Assembly: GCA_037447655.1 (NCBI GenBank)
Contig: JBBHKE010003302.1
Coordinates: forward strand, 28,500-92,499
Direction: 5' to 3'
Source: Zygnema cylindricum
Taxonomy: Eukaryota; Streptophyta; Zygnematophyceae; Zygnematales; Zygnemataceae
DNA length: 64,000 nt
Below, in pieces: positions 9,929 to 21,927 of the stretch. Positions within the stretch are counted from its first letter, which is position 1, and every line of letters starts with the position of its first letter. The notes below the pieces were generated by a model that saw nothing but the letters and a program-made list of their open reading frames with translations, was not told the origin of the DNA and ran no database searches. A program made the translations under genes and the position numbers.

Positions 9929-11724
9929 TTTTAATGAGAGGGCTTCCTACTAAATATAAAGGAGCCTCAGAACACTTAAAGAGGTTACAGAAGAGTAGAT
10001 GGACTATAGCTGTAGCCGAATCTTACATTCTAGAGGAAGAGGGAAATCACATAGCATTAAAAGGAGGACATTCAGCAATAGCTTACAATGCTCAGACATA
10101 TATGCCGGCTGGATTTTCAGGAAATATGAATTTTACTCCTAATTTGAATTATAAGCAATATGATAGATGTGTCTATTATTTTGGTCAAGGTCATGTTTTC
10201 CGGCTGTGTCCGGCATTTATAAAAGCATGTGAAACAAGAATTTATCGTGCGGGATGGAAGGTTCGATCGGAGGATTCATCACCAAAATTTTTGGCATCAA
10301 AACTGCTAATTAAAAATGCGGCTTTCTTTGCAATCGACGAGATGGAACAAGATAATCCAGCGGAAGAAAAAGACGACATGGTCAGATTTCCGCTATCAAA
10401 TGACGATGAATTCTTTGCTCTTGCGAAAGATCTCATGGAGGGACCTCGAGAGAACGGGTGGATTATGGATTTCAGGTGCTCTTCCCACATGTGCGACAAT
10501 TGGGCTTACTTCAAAACCCTTACTCCAATTCCCACTCGTCGGATTTATTACGCGGATGATAGCGGTGTGGAGGCTACGGCAAAAGGAAGCGTGGAGTTAG
10601 CATGTGACATCAATGGTCAGATTGTAAAGAGAACTCTACATGATGTTCTCCATATCCCAAAATTTAAGAAAATTTTGTTTTCCACTTCGGTGGCTAAAAT
10701 GAAAGGATTTGAAATTTTGCAAAAAAATGGGAAAAAGGTAGTAAGCAAAGATGGGAGAGTAGCCTTGGTAGGAACTAGAGGCCCAAACTTGTTATACCAG
10801 ATGGACTTGGCTAATGAAATTGACTTTGCATACTCCAGTGTCTTTTCGAAAAATGTTTTGTGGCATAAGAGGCTCGGACATGTTCATCATGAAAGGCTTG
10901 ATAAAATGGTAAAGCAAAATATGATAGATGGTGTCAAATTAGGACAAAAATATTTTCTTATATGTGATGGTTGTGCTTTGGGCAAGCTTCACAAGCTGCC
11001 CCTACCTCAGACCACGGATAACCGGGCCACGGATTTGCTGCAAGTAATTCATTCAGATGTGTGGGGACCATCAAAAGTTCCTTCCTTTAGTGGCAGTCGG
11101 TTTTTTGTTACTTTTACAGATGATTTCTCCCAATACAGCAAGGTTTACTTTATGAAGAAGAAGAGTGAAGTGTTTACTCACTTCAAGCATTTTCGGCTTT
11201 GGGCAGAAAAACTTCACGGGAAGTCGATTCTCTCCCTTCGGTTCGACAACGGAGGAGAATATATTTCTAATATATTTTCAGATTATTTAAAAGAAAATGG
11301 CATCTCTCGTCAATTTACGGTTCCCTATACTCCGGAGCAAAACGGCGTATCGGAAAGACTTAACCGAACTTTAACAAAAAGTGCAAAATCTATGATGTTA
11401 AATAAAGGGATAGATTTTAAATTTTGGGGTGAAGCTTTCTCTTGTGCATCTTATATTAAGAATAGAATAAAAACTAGAGCCGTAAAAGATAAAACACCCT
11501 ATGAAGTGTGGACCGAAAGGAAACCCAATGTGAGTCACTTACGGGTTTTTGGTAGCAAATGCTTTATTTTAGATAATCTTCCTATTTCTAAGCTTCATCC
11601 GAAATCAGTTCCCATAATTTTTAAGGGATATGATTATGATTCCGTAGGCTATAGAGTATACAATATGGATAGAAAAACTCTTCAAGCTGCTAGAAATATT
11701 CAGGTTAAGGAAGAAAGTCACTAG
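9889..11724 (+). pseudogene. Copia B gag C-terminus, protease and integrase
   Basis: This is a 611-codon frame. The first part is the gag C-terminus with a damaged zinc knuckle (C-VY-Y-FGQG-H-VFRL-C; the second Cys is Tyr). The protease signature reads WIMDFRCSSHM where copia normally has D-S-G, so the catalytic triad is changed. The integrase part is well kept: zinc-binding H...H (WHKRLGHVHH) and C..C (CDGCALGK), then catalytic Asp (VIHSDVWGP), Asp (FDNGGEY) and Glu (NGVSERLNR), followed by the copia C-terminal region. It would insert cDNA into chromosomes. The frame ends in TAG at 11722-11724. Because of the gag frameshift and protease mutation the unit is called broken, although the integrase core looks intact. 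Confidence 0.82.
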
Positions 11725-13665
11725 GTTGATGTCTTTGGCATGACAAATTTTGAGAAAAATGCCAAAATTCAAGAATATGTAATTTTTGAAAATGTTCCTC
11801 TTCAATCTGCGACAAGTTCTTCCTCATCTGTCGGAGGAGAATCATCTCCTATCCATACTCCAACCATTGCGATGGTTCAACCAGTAGGACCTACTTGTCC
11901 TCCTCCTCTTCCTCCACCTCCTCCTTCTCCTCCTCGGAGGACACGGTTGGCTCCAACAGTTCTAGCCTCAAATTTTCCGAGGGGAACAAGGCAAAGCTGA
12001 AGGTTTGCGAGGCTGCAAAGCTGCGCTGCGAGCCTGCGAAGTGAACAGGTGGAGCATGCTCTATTTTCAGCCACCACGATGGAGCCGGTCACCATACAAG
12101 AAGCTTTTTCAGCCTCAAAAAGGGATCAATGGATTTCCGCAGCGAATGACGAAATGCGATCGATAATGGAGGCCTCAAACTGGGGAGCTTATGGAGCTTC
12201 CACCGGATCAAAAAGCCATCGGGTGTAAGTGGGTTTTCAAAATGAGGTTGAATCCGGATAATTCAATTGAAAGGTATAAGGCTAGGCTTGTTGCAAAAGG
12301 CTATAGTCAAAAGGAGGGAATTGACTACGAAGAGACTTTCTCACAAGTTGTCCGGTTTCCAAATGTTAGAATTTTGTTGTCTTTAACAGCCATTGAAAAT
12401 ATGGAATTACATCTAATGGATGTTAAGACGGCTTTTCTACATGGAGATTTATAGGAAGTGATCTATATGAAGCAACCTCAAATGTATGCACAGAATGGAA
12501 AAGAAAATTTGGACTTTAAGTTGTTGAAATCCTTGTACGGACTAAAGCAGGCTCCACGTCAGTGGAATCTAAACAAGATGAGTTTCTAACTAGTCTCGGC
12601 TTTGTAAGGATTAGCTCAGATCACTCAGTCTATGTTATGAAATTGGAAGATGGGATTATTTACATTGCGCTGTATGTAGATAATTTGCTGCTACTAAGTA
12701 AGTCATTAAATGAGATTAACAAAATAAAGGCAGCTTTGAATTCCAAGTTTGAAATGAACGATTTAGGGGAGGCAAAGTACATTCTCGGAATTCAAGTAGA
12801 AAGGGATAGAGATTGGAGAATAATCTATCTAACGCAGCGTGAAGCGATTGGGAACATGCTTGAAAAGTTTGGCATAGCAGAGGCAAAGGGAAGTGCCACT
12901 CCCATGGAATTTAAGCAAAAAGTGTAAGGCACGGAGACCGATGGAGGAGTCGTTTCTGATGACACCTTGGAATCGAGGAGGCAAATTCTATGGCTGCCAT
13001 TCGATATCGTCAGATTGTTGGCAGCCTAATCTACTTCATGAACTGCACACGCCCAGACATCGCGGCTGCAGTTGGTACTCTAATCCGGAGTTTACAAAAT
13101 CCGAGGAGATCGGATAGGGAGGCAGCAAAGAGGGTCCTTCAATATCTTGCAGGGACACGGAATCTACAACTTGCTCTCGGTGGAGATGAAGTTAAAATTC
13201 AGACTTGGAGCGATGCGAGTTACGAACACATGCCAAGCCGCCGCTCCACTATCGGATTCATTCTGAAGATTGGAAATCGAACATGCTGCTAGAGCAGCAA
13301 ACTTCAAAAAGTCACAGCTCAGTCTACAATGGAGGGTGAATACATGGCAGCCAGCTCAACTATCAAGGAGTTACTTTGGGTAAAGTCTCTCCTTCAAGAA
13401 CTTCATTTCATGCAATCTAGACCTGAAATAGTGTGGTGTGACAACCAGGCACCTATAGCGATTGCATCTAACCTAAGTCATCACTTCAAAAGCAAGCACA
13501 TTGATATCAAGCTACATTTTGTCTGAGAGAAGGTGATAAACAAAATTTTAAAGCTTAGTTATTTGCCAGATGAGATGATGGTAGCAGATATGATGACTAA
13601 GCCTTTACCTGCACCTAAATTGAAGTTTTGTAGAGAGGCATGCGGATTTAGTGACTGATAGAGTG
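11725..13665 (+). pseudogene. Copia B reverse transcriptase and RNase H
   Basis: 11740-12000 is a Pro/Ser-rich linker. RT motifs follow: [22 protein letters not shown], the first catalytic Asp region ([10 protein letters not shown], 12420-12450), then a stop. Next come KSLYGLKQAP and YVDN at about 12675, in place of the catalytic YVDD, so polymerase activity would be lost. RNase H is recognisable by WSDAS, MEGEYMA and CDNQAP, and the usual DMMTKPLP motif ends near 13610. At least four stops or frame changes interrupt it. The part from 12693 onward is duplicated at 22135. Confidence 0.85.
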
Positions 13666-13681
13666 TAAAGGTTTAAGGGAG

Positions 13682-15761
13682 TGTTGTTTTTGGAAACCTT
13701 TAGTCCTCTATTTATCTCACTGTTATACTGCCATGCTGCGCTTAGTTTGACATCGTAGCTGGAAACCTGTAATCCTCTCTATATTTCGTTGTTTTGCTGC
13801 TATGCTGCGCAGCTCTAATATCACAGCTGCGCTGGTGGAACACCGCAGCTATAGCAGCTTGAGTGAATAGCTGCGCTGCTCTAAAACATCACAGCTGCGG
13901 TGGTAGAGCGCCGCAGCCATAGCAGTTTGTGTGAATGATGAATTGTCGTAGACAAGATTTAGTGTTCTATGTAACTCCAAAGAGAGTACACAGACTTGGT
14001 ACACCTCAGGCACACGGGTCGGTCCGTGAGGGAGTTAAGTGTAGAAATTGATGGTTCTTTTTAAGTATTTTCTAGGTCTAAATTAAAATACAAAAAGAAG
14101 CCGAGGCAGTCTATCTCTAACTTCTCTCTCCAAACTCCCACACTTGTCGCAGACACTGGGGAGTTGGAGTGGAAGCTATAGCCAGGGCTACCTTGGCTAT
14201 CTAGAGGTTTACGGGAAATGGATTAGTTTATATACCGATAAGTAGTTTATTTACAAAAAAGGATAGATGTCGGAACCGGGATTTTATCTTGGTACCTGCG
14301 GAAAGAAAAGTAGGCGGTAGCCGGTAGTCGTAGCCGTTAAGTCTAAGACTAATGATGTATGATATAGGGTTTGATATTTATTTGAATATTATTACGCAGG
14401 ATAATTCATTTAACTACAACTGTTTACGAGATACATAGATCCAATTATGTAAAAGTACGGATTACGATATATGTAAGAAACTAGTACCGCGCATTTATTT
14501 CTTTAACGAAACAAATACCGCACATGTATTTATTACGGCTACGATTGAAATCTGCATTCAATCGGACGGCCGAAAGAAAGCCGAGATCGCGAAAGAGAAT
14601 CTCAGCGGTTTGTGGTCATCGCCACATTGGATGACACGTGGCAAAATTACGTTGGATCGCGGCATCCCGGGGATTACGAGACCGAACCCAAATATGACAT
14701 GTGTTGACTTTTAGGCCATATCGTACAGTTTTTGTACATAAAGTACACCGACAGATGTACTTTTATGTACGGAAGTGTGATATGATTGGTTTCGTACATC
14801 AGTAGATAGAGTTTGTGAGAGAGATAAGACTTAGAAAAAATGGTAGATAGGACCCTCTCTCCCGGAGAGGTTCTGTACAAAAGGTCAACTTTGACCCTCC
14901 ATAACTTACTTCTCAGGGGAGCAAATTCAGAGATTCTTTTTTGCTATCGACTCAAGGGAGTCTTGCGTTCACAAAGGTGAAGGTGGTCAGAGTTTTTGTT
15001 TCCCAGGGTGGTGGTTATTCGTGCTGAAAGACAAAGGGGTCAGGGTTATCCTAGAGGCTTTGTGTGAGCTGCTTACTTTGAGGTCCTATGGAGGTCTCAG
15101 AGTTGCATTAAGGTTGTTTTATCTGGACGACGAAGTACAGATTCATTTGGGGACCGGATTTACACGTGGAGGTTCATATTCATTGGGGAACGAATGCGTG
15201 GACGGCGGATGGAGTTTGTCGTCATTCTTGGAAGAGAAATGTTGATTGCGCCGTCATTTCGGTGAACGAACTTTTGTTGCGCACTTTAGCGGCGGCTAGA
15301 GTTAAAAGATTGATGTAAATACTTTGTACGGCAGACGGTGAAGGTTTAGTTTGGTAAAGATTTAGTGTACCGGTGGATCATGGTAATTGTGGTACGGTTA
15401 AGATCAGTTGTAGGCTCACTTGTATATGTAGGACTTATAATATTTTGGAAGCTAGGATTTCCTTGTATGAAAACTACGAAGCAATTTTTGGGGTTTTTGA
15501 ATTGTAAGATCATTGTGATCTTTAGGCAAAACTTTGTGAAATTCTGCATGTGTTTTCTTTGGTGTATTTTCTTTATTGTGACAAATTTGCAGACCTAGTG
15601 TGTGTCTGGTTTGCTTGGGATTTCATTGTGAAGTTGGTCATTTGTGGGTATTCGTGAGAGTTTCCTCTTTGTACTTTGATTGTGATTATGGCAACTGTTG
15701 TTGCTGCTGCTGTTGCTGCTTCTTCTTCTTCTTCAAGGGCACCAGCTGCCTCAAATAAACA
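13682..15761 (+). repeat. Copia B 3' LTR (split by a solo LTR)
   Basis: The parts are 13682-14039 and 15113-15761, interrupted by the solo LTR at 14040-15107 and its duplicated TTAAG. A purine-rich tract (AAGGTTTAAGGGAG) precedes it. The end at ACA (15761) is followed by TATGT. Confidence 0.88.
14040..15107 (+). mobile_element. Solo LTR C1 (TSD TTAAG)
   Basis: It begins TGTAGAAATTGATGG, ends CAGAGTTGCA, and has TTAAG on both sides (14035-14039 and 15108-15112). It has no internal region, so it is a product of LTR-LTR recombination. It carries the conserved-loop hairpin (about 14120-14185), a degenerate T-arm-like element (about 14269-14300) and the GTAC hairpin (about 14735-14772). It belongs to the same superfamily as the LTRs of elements F and G. 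Confidence 0.9.
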
Positions 15762-16000
15762 TATGTCACCCAAACACCAACAAAACTGCTTGCCACCGCC
15801 CATACATCGCCAAAGAGATATAGCAATTCCGTATTTCTAAGCGGTGGGAAAAGGAATACCAGGAAATATTATCACCAGTATCCACACTTCGATGGGAAGT
15901 GGATCAATCATTCTCAATTTTTTTTACCAACGAAATGACTTCCAAGCCTCAGTCGGAATCTTCGGAGGTTCAACCCAAGAGACAAAAACTCAATCGATAG

Positions 16001-17006
16001 GTGGTGTCATTATTAGTTCCGGAATCCGGACTACGGATACTATCACTTTTCTCTGGAATCAGCTCGGACCTAAAAGTTGTCTTGAATGCAGGATATAAGG
16101 TGGAGTCTTATATTGTCGTGGGAATCTCACCCGATGCCCGGGCTGTTAGTGAGCATCGAGTACAACAGCTTCACCAACTGTATCCCCAACACCTTCCCGT
16201 GTTCGTAATCTGTAAAGCTCACCGAAGTCTGCCCCAAAATGTTGAAAACATCCTGGCACCACATTTAGCCATGCTCAAGAGAGTAGATCCGGTAGTAGCA
16301 GGATGGCCGTGTCAGGGATACTCTCTAGCAGGGAAAGGTAAGGGACGTCAAGACAGCCGAAGCCGAAATTTCTTTCAAATGATCAAATTAGTTCCCTGGC
16401 TGCAGCAACTTCAAGATACGCCCTGTGGGGTACATCTTGGAGAATGTCCACCCTGAAGACAATAAAAGAAAACATGTCGCCAATAGCTGGAATCAAGTTT
16501 TGTAGGTTCTAGGGGTTCCACTTGTTTTCGATGCACCACAAATGGGATTAAGAGCTCACTGAGTAAGGGCTTACTGGACTAATCTAATCCCATTTTCCAA
16601 CCTCCACCAACTCTTATAGAACCACAAAACAGATCCCCATATCACTCTACAATAGATTCTTGGACCAGGGTGGATGGCCACTCACATGACAAAGGTTGAT
16701 CGTCTCCCATTCTTTTGGTGCAACAACCCAGGGGCCCCACAGCGAGCCCTGCCAACTCGGGTTTCCTTCCCCAATAGCCATGCATATCGAAAAGGAGTGG
16801 CAGGGATGATATTTGACAGCTGGAGCTTGGACAACTCTGACGATCGAGGAATGAGAACAGGCAATGGGATTCCAATCTATAACAACGGCTGCACCAAGTA
16901 TTTTAGATCTTCAAAGGTGCAACCTACTCGGACAGAGCATGGATATGAATGCGGTCTCATAGGTGTTAAAACATTCCCTTTCCCAATCTCCTCAGATAAA
17001 GGCTAG
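16001..17006 (+). pseudogene. C5 cytosine DNA methyltransferase domain (gypsy D1)
   Basis: This would transfer a methyl group from S-adenosylmethionine to cytosine C5. The first 151 codons (16001-16456) are open. They hold motif I (LRILSLFSGISSD) and motif IV with the catalytic Cys (GWPCQGYSLAGKG). After a one-base shift near 16420 the next frame gives motif VI (LENVHP). Then come a damaged motif VIII (RAH-VRAYWTN, with a stop), PFFWCNNPG...FPNSHAYRK, and the motif X area. Order I-IV-VI-VIII-X is canonical, so the domain is DNMT3-like and not the rearranged DRM type. It lies between protease and RT, as in element E. Several frameshifts make it inactive, but the N-terminal half preserves the catalytic loop better than element E does. 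Confidence 0.85.
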
Positions 17007-17238
17007 TAACCTTCAAGCTCCAAAAGTGTTAGCGAGTAGGCCACTGTGCAGCTTGAGGGGGGGAGAGAAGAAAAGAGAAAAATTCACAAATTCCATCCAG
17101 TGGGGGGGAGCGGAGGCTCGGAAAGAGACAACTTAGCGGAAGTTGTCAGTAGTGGTGTCCTAAACAGAGGGGGAGACATAGACCCACAAGTAGGACCGGA
17201 ATTTGATATCACCAGGTGGGGCCGACCAGCGGAAGCAT

Positions 17239-18285
17239 GGGCAGCAGTAGAGCCATGAAAAATGGATTGGACCTTAGGGGAGCAGTTAGACCACCAGCAG
17301 AAGGCCCAACTCTCAGAATTACTTGCAAAAAACAAAGGTGTGATTTCTTGACAGACACGGATGTAGGCATCTATAAAAAGACTCCTTTCAGAATAGACTT
17401 AATAGACAAGACAGCAACTATTTGGCAGAAGCAGTACCCTCTCAGTTTTAAAAAGATAGAGTTCATTACAGCCAAAGTCAAAACCTTGGTAGATGCCGGA
17501 TTGGTGAAAGAGAGTACGAGACTCCATGGGTTTGCTTCCCCAACAGTTCTCCCTCCCAAGAAAGACTCGTCTGGGAAAATAGTAGATTTCCAGATGTAAT
17601 GGGACTTTCGCATGCTGAACACGACCACCATTCCTAGCATATATCATATGCTAACCCCCGAAGAGATTTTCGACTCTCTTGCTGGGGCCACAATTTACTC
17701 TACCTTTGACATAAAATGGTTTCACCAAATTGATATGGAACCTAAATATCGGGAGATAATAACATTTTGGGCAGGTTTTAGGTTGTATAAGTGGTTTTAT
17801 ATGCCATTTGGATTGAAAAACGCACTTGCAAAGTTCCAGCGAGCAATGGACAAAGCTCTGTGAGAAATTGACTACGCCAGATGCTAGATCAACAATGTTA
17901 TTATTTTCTCAAAAACATTTGAAAAGCACTTGGAGCACACACAGGTTGTCCTCCAGCTCCTTCAAGCAACGAGCTTGAAATGTCACCCGGGCAAAGGTAT
18001 TTTTGGAGTTCAAAAAATAGTTTACCTGGGACATGAAGTTAAACCCGGACAGTGGGTCCCCACATGGTCAAGGTAGCCGCCCTTGACGCTCTCCCTCCAC
18101 CTCAAGACATCTCAGCCCTCCGTACCTTTTTGGGTTTCGCTAATTTCTATCGCTACTTCATCCCCGAGTTCAACATTCAAGCTCAACCCTTAAATCAGTA
18201 ACTACAAAAGGACCAAGAGTGGCACTAGGCCGAGGAACAGCAGATATCTTTCAAGTTTTGAAGGATGCCCTGAAGTAGCACCGCT
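17239..18285 (+). pseudogene. Gypsy D1 reverse transcriptase
   Basis: Ty3/gypsy RT motifs are DVGIYKKTPFRIDL, WQKQYPLSFK, GLVKEST, LPPKKDSSGK, then FDSLAGATIYSTFD and YMPFGLKNALAKFQ. The catalytic YxDD position reads INNV (near 17885), so both Asp are lost. Stops occur at 17599 and 17863. Relative to the duplicate copy it has a 3-base deletion at FDIK-WFHQ. It then continues to the LRTFLGFANFYRYF segment (about 18120-18160). Confidence 0.85.
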
Positions 18286-18830
18286 TACTTTGGATGCCCG
18301 ATCATCAGAAACCTTTCCTCCTTTACAGCGATTCGAGCAGGTTTAGATTGGGGGCAGTTTTTGCACAAATAGATGATGTACGGGCAGAATATGTGGTTGC
18401 TTACGCCAGCAGGAGCAATAACCGAGCGGAAGGGAATTATAGCAATTACCATGGAGAGCTCCTCGCAGTTGTTTGGGTGATACAGCATTTCCAGCCCTAT
18501 TTATACGGGATCCATTTCACCTTTATTACGGACCATCTACCCTTGAAATGGATCATGGAGAACAGTAAGTTAACCGACAAACTCGCTATATGGGTTCAAA
18601 TCTTGCAGGAATATGATTTATGTATCATCCACCAGGTAGGGGAAATCCATAGGAATGGCGACGGACTTAGCCAAATTCCCGATCCCTCCAATCTGGATTC
18701 TACCAGGGCTACGCACGATGAGGATCCACAGATTAGGGAATCATTCGAGCATCTTCTGCCAAAATCTGGCTTCCCCGAGCTGGGGGCGAATTGTCTACTT
18801 TTGCGACAAATATATAGGCGCAGGCCCTAA
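18286..18830 (+). pseudogene. Gypsy D1 RNase H
   Basis: 178 codons are open. RNase H Asp/Glu/Asp positions are visible as LLYSDSSRFRLG, GELLAVVW and FITDHLPLKW, followed by the connection segment (LQEYDLCIIHQVGEIHRNGDGLS). It would degrade the RNA strand of the hybrid. The domain itself is intact but isolated by stops on both sides. Confidence 0.8.
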
Positions 18831-18963
18831 AAGGAGCCGGACGTAGAGATATCTGAATGACCTTAACTCTCTACAATCCATCCAACAAGGGGCTCGTCTT
18901 CCCCACTTGGCTGGAGTTCAATTGTCTCGAGTGCAAACCCGGATGGCGGTGTATAATCAAGAC

Positions 18964-19032
18964 TGAGGCATACTACTCCGGAAATGTGAGGCATACTACT
19001 CCGGAAATGTGAGGCATACTACTCTGGAAATG
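18964..19032 (+). repeat. 23-bp tandem repeat, three copies
   Basis: The unit begins TGAGGCATACTACTCCGG and occurs at 18964, 18987 and 19010, the last with one change. It lies in the region before the integrase zinc domain. Element D2 shows a single related unit near 28408. Confidence 0.85.
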
Positions 19033-19063
19033 GGAGGACGGACGAAGAAAGTGTTTCCTCCTC

Positions 19064-20092
19064 CCTCACAATCGAGAAACTATGATCACCCATCTCCATC
19101 AGCAATGTGGACACTTTAGGCAAGAGCATACTACCTCTTTGGTTATAGGATCTTATTGGTGGCACGGGCTGCGGACCCAAGTCAACCGAATAATACAAAC
19201 TTGCTCCTCTAGGGATAGAGTAAAAGTGACTTTTGACAAAAAGGGCGAAACCAAGCTCCATTCCCTTCCCATCCGAGGAATGTTTTATCGATGGTCTTTG
19301 TACCTTTTAGGGCTTTTTCCAACTAGCAGACAGGGGAACCACTTCGTGTTGGTCATGATCGAACATTTTTCAAAATGGATAGAGTTGCTGGTTTTTCCCC
19401 GAAAAGAGTCCAAATCAAATAGAGATGTTTTTTTTTAAAGGGTGTTGTCACAATTTGGGGCGCCAACAGAGATTTTAAGAGACGAAGGCTTCGAATTTGT
19501 CAGAGAATTTTTTAACATTTGGGAGAAATGCCTCATAAACCATCGGTTGAATAGTCGTGACCACCCACAAGCGGACGGTTTGGCCGAAAGGTGCGTGCAA
19601 ACAGTTAAGCAGTCTCCACATAAATATGTAGTTAAATAAGATTTGGGAGAGTGGGACCGAAGGGTTCCTTGGATTCCCATGGGATACAGATTCAGCCGCC
19701 AAGCTTCCCTCCACTTCTATAGCCCTTACTTCATTTTATTTGGACGCATCCCATCTTGTTTGGAGCTGCCTTGGCCCAAGCACTTGTCCTTCAGAAATGG
19801 ATGACCAGGGGACTGTCGAAAATTGATCGCCGACAGAGCTAAAATATTCCATTGAGAGATGCCTCTTGCCATGGGGAATTTACGAGCGGCTCAACACTGG
19901 GATCAACTGTGGTATTCTCAACGCCGGAGCGGAAATTATGTGCCTCGACAAAGGCTATTTATGCCCGAGGACTTTCTGTATAGGATGGAACAGAAAAAAG
20001 ACACGCACGATATTTTTGTCGGGCGGGTAATCTTGAAAGTGGTGGAGGTTTCTAACAAAGGAGTTCTTACTTTAGAGGGGAAGGATGGTTGA
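19064..20092 (+). pseudogene. Gypsy D1 integrase
   Basis: The zinc domain is HLHQQCGHF...CSSRD (last Cys changed). The first core Asp region is eroded (YLLGLFPTSRQ), the second Asp remains (LRDEGFEF) and Glu remains (ADGLAERCVQTVK). The C-terminal domain follows at 19859-20092 (MPEDFLYRMEQKK). Stops lie at 19438 and 19639. No chromodomain was recognised. Confidence 0.8.
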
Positions 20093-20383
20093 AAAATTAA
20101 AGATAATCAAATCAATGTGGCCCCTTGCCATTTTTGGAATTTAGAGGACGAACCAACCTTTACCTAACTTACTTTGCTGACCCTCTTTCCTGTTCCTCCG
20201 CCTGTAACCTATCCTCCCCGCTTGACACCGTCTTCGTCTGCCATCACTGCATCCAGTGTTGGCATCAATCCTATCTTCCCGCCTCTTAGGAGCCATGCCC
20301 TTAACCCTCAACCACCTGGTTTCGCGGGAGCTGCAAATTGGGAGGGTAATTATTCTATTTTTTAGTCACGGTGGACTAAGAGA

Positions 20384-20393
20384 GGGGGGGGGG
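20384..20393 (+). other. Polypurine tract of gypsy D1
   Basis: A run of ten G after AGA is followed by AAT and then the LTR start TGGGATATC (20397). It would prime plus-strand DNA synthesis. Confidence 0.65.
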
Positions 20394-20396
20394 AAT

Positions 20397-20677
20397 TGGG
20401 ATATCAACCCTATTCCCAAAACTCACTCCCTTTTTATTGGCCAGATGGGGAAAGGAAGGGGGAGTGGGTATCTTTTTCACCTTCCCATGCATGCATCTTC
20501 GTTTCCGGTCCAATTGTCTCCTATGTTCTGTATGCATGTATACGGTAGAGATGGGGGCAAAAATGGGCATCATTACCATCATGGGAAGCATCCGCATGTG
20601 GGGTCATTTGCAGGACTCATATGCAGACTATTTCTGGCTGCAGGCCTTCCTTTTGTGTTTCCCAAGCAGGCCCGACA
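20397..20677 (+). repeat. Gypsy D1 LTR segment R (ends CCCGACA)
   Basis: 281 bp from TGGGATATC is homologous to 29735-29974, 32283-32524 and the last about 180 bp of element E. It stops at CCCGACA, without the following 1.2-kb LTR segment L seen after 29977. Confidence 0.75.
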
Positions 20678-21259
20678 GCCGTCGCTTTATTTCGTTTGAA
20701 ATTTGTGTAAATTATTTTACACGTGCGAATACGTGTTCCAATTTGTTTTTCGAAAATACTTTGTTTTAAATCACATCTTCCATGTGTTTTAAAGAAAAGT
20801 TTGAAGATGACGTTTTTTGGCGTTGCCGTGGGTTGTAGAACACAAGACGACAATATCCTAAATTCGATAATGACACAAAATATACTTCTCATTTTTCTAT
20901 TTTTTTGTACGGTTGAAATTTACGCGGTAAGGCTCTAAGTTTTACGAGAAAATGACAGAAAAAAAACCTTACTTAGGCACATGCAGACGCACCCTTAAAA
21001 ACAACATTACAAAAAACAAGATTACGATTCTTGAAGTATCTGGGAGAAAACATCGACCGTCCGATTACATTTTGGTCTTCATGTGCGAAGCAATCGCTCC
21101 ATCCACCCCCGTAATGGTGAACCCACCTTACCTCACAAAGGTGAGTTCACCATTATAGAATCAGTCAATTCACTACACATGGACGATAAACATGTACGTC
21201 GATGAAAAAGGAAAATTTTCACACCTCCCCAAAGTCACTCGCCTTCGAACAAGGTGACT
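20678..21259. other. Non-coding stretch without recognisable gene
   Basis: It is AT-rich with no credible coding frame. The only structure seen is a foldback at 21112-21154 (18-bp stem, one mismatch, 7-base loop) with arms reading TAATGGTGAAC. It may be a small MITE remnant. Confidence 0.5.
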
Positions 21260-21267
21260 GTAAAATC

Positions 21268-21542
21268 CATAGTTCAAAAGTAGGCGTTTTGTGGTAGGCT
21301 TTTGTAGGCGCAAGTTATGTTATGGGCTTTTCATGTGATCTTCTTAGATCACTCTTTTGATTGCTACTTTGATCAGAGACCGTCCAATGATGTTTAATTC
21401 TCTATCAAACGATGTGCAACTCAACCTTGTTACCTTTTTTTTCATTTTGCGACCAATATAATATGGGTCTGAAGGTCATATTTATGTTTTCCGTACAATA
21501 TGCATATTTTACGGGCCTACTTTCACCTACTTTTGAACCATG
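21268..21542. mobile_element. 275-bp MITE with 8-bp TSD GTAAAATC
   Basis: The ends are inverted repeats: CATAGTTCAAAAGTAGG at the left, and the complement of CATGGTTCAAAAGTAGG at the right. An 8-bp direct repeat GTAAAATC flanks it (21260-21267 and 21543-21550). It has no coding capacity. TSD length fits a hAT-like transposase, but the superfamily is not certain. Confidence 0.75.
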
Positions 21543-21927
21543 GTAAAATCTTTGCCGAAAACAAATGCGTTTTTTTCCTAAAAGTCAGCAGAGTGAAGGT
21601 GATCTTTGAGGTACATTGACGCGGTACACTTGCGAAGTACACGTACGTAATACACAAGTACGGATCTCTATACGAAAATGGTCGATTTCCAAATCTTTGA
21701 CGATTTTAGAGATTTGATCCTCAACTTACGTGGAGCCACTTAAATCAAAACACGTATGTACAAACTTATTTACAGACGATACGTGATATAACTGAGGCCT
21801 TTGTAATACATAAATTTTGTTGTCCGTACTATTATACAGACCCACGATGTAACCATACCCTTAAACTATAGTTGCAAGTTTAAGGGGACACCGTTCAAAT
21901 CAAACACTACAGTACAGTACACCATAG

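Larger units (their letters stand above)
8466..15761 (+). mobile_element. Complete Ty1/copia element B (TSD TATGT)
   Basis: LTRs begin TGTTGTTTTTGG and end in ACA. The 5-bp target duplication TATGT is at 8461-8465 and 15762-15766. The order gag, protease, integrase, RT, RNase H defines Ty1/copia. It inserted into gypsy D1. The 3' LTR later received a solo LTR (14040-15107). Pol is broken by several stops. Confidence 0.9.
12693..18477 (+). repeat. Segmental duplication, copy 1
   Basis: About 5785 bp is nearly identical to 22135-27922 (I noticed roughly five small differences). It spans the 3' part of copia B with its nested solo LTR and the DNMT/RT part of gypsy D1. The left breakpoint falls inside RT with a short shared ACTAAG. 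The right breakpoint falls inside RNase H, where the downstream gypsy copies are only homologous. Confidence 0.9.
15767..20677 (+). mobile_element. DNMT-gypsy D1, DNMT-to-LTR part
   Basis: This continues D1 after copia B. The order is DNMT, RT, RNase H, integrase, polypurine tract (20384-20393) and then a 281-bp LTR segment ending in CCCGACA. Gypsy order (integrase after RNase H) is clear. All frames are broken. The right end lies at the same LTR-internal point as in elements D2 and E. Confidence 0.85.

Noticed and set aside
15365-15598. 77-codon frame in the copia B 3' LTR
   Set aside because: It occurs in LTR non-coding sequence, as in the 5' LTR at 9120-9353, with a random-looking composition.
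16001-17006. Host DNMT gene or bacterial restriction-modification methylase
   Set aside because: The domain is embedded between retropepsin and RT of the same family in independent copies, and no restriction enzyme gene is nearby.
18964-19032. CRISPR-like array
   Set aside because: The units are directly adjacent without spacers and lie inside a eukaryotic retroelement, so this is simple tandem duplication. The same holds for 36125-36217.
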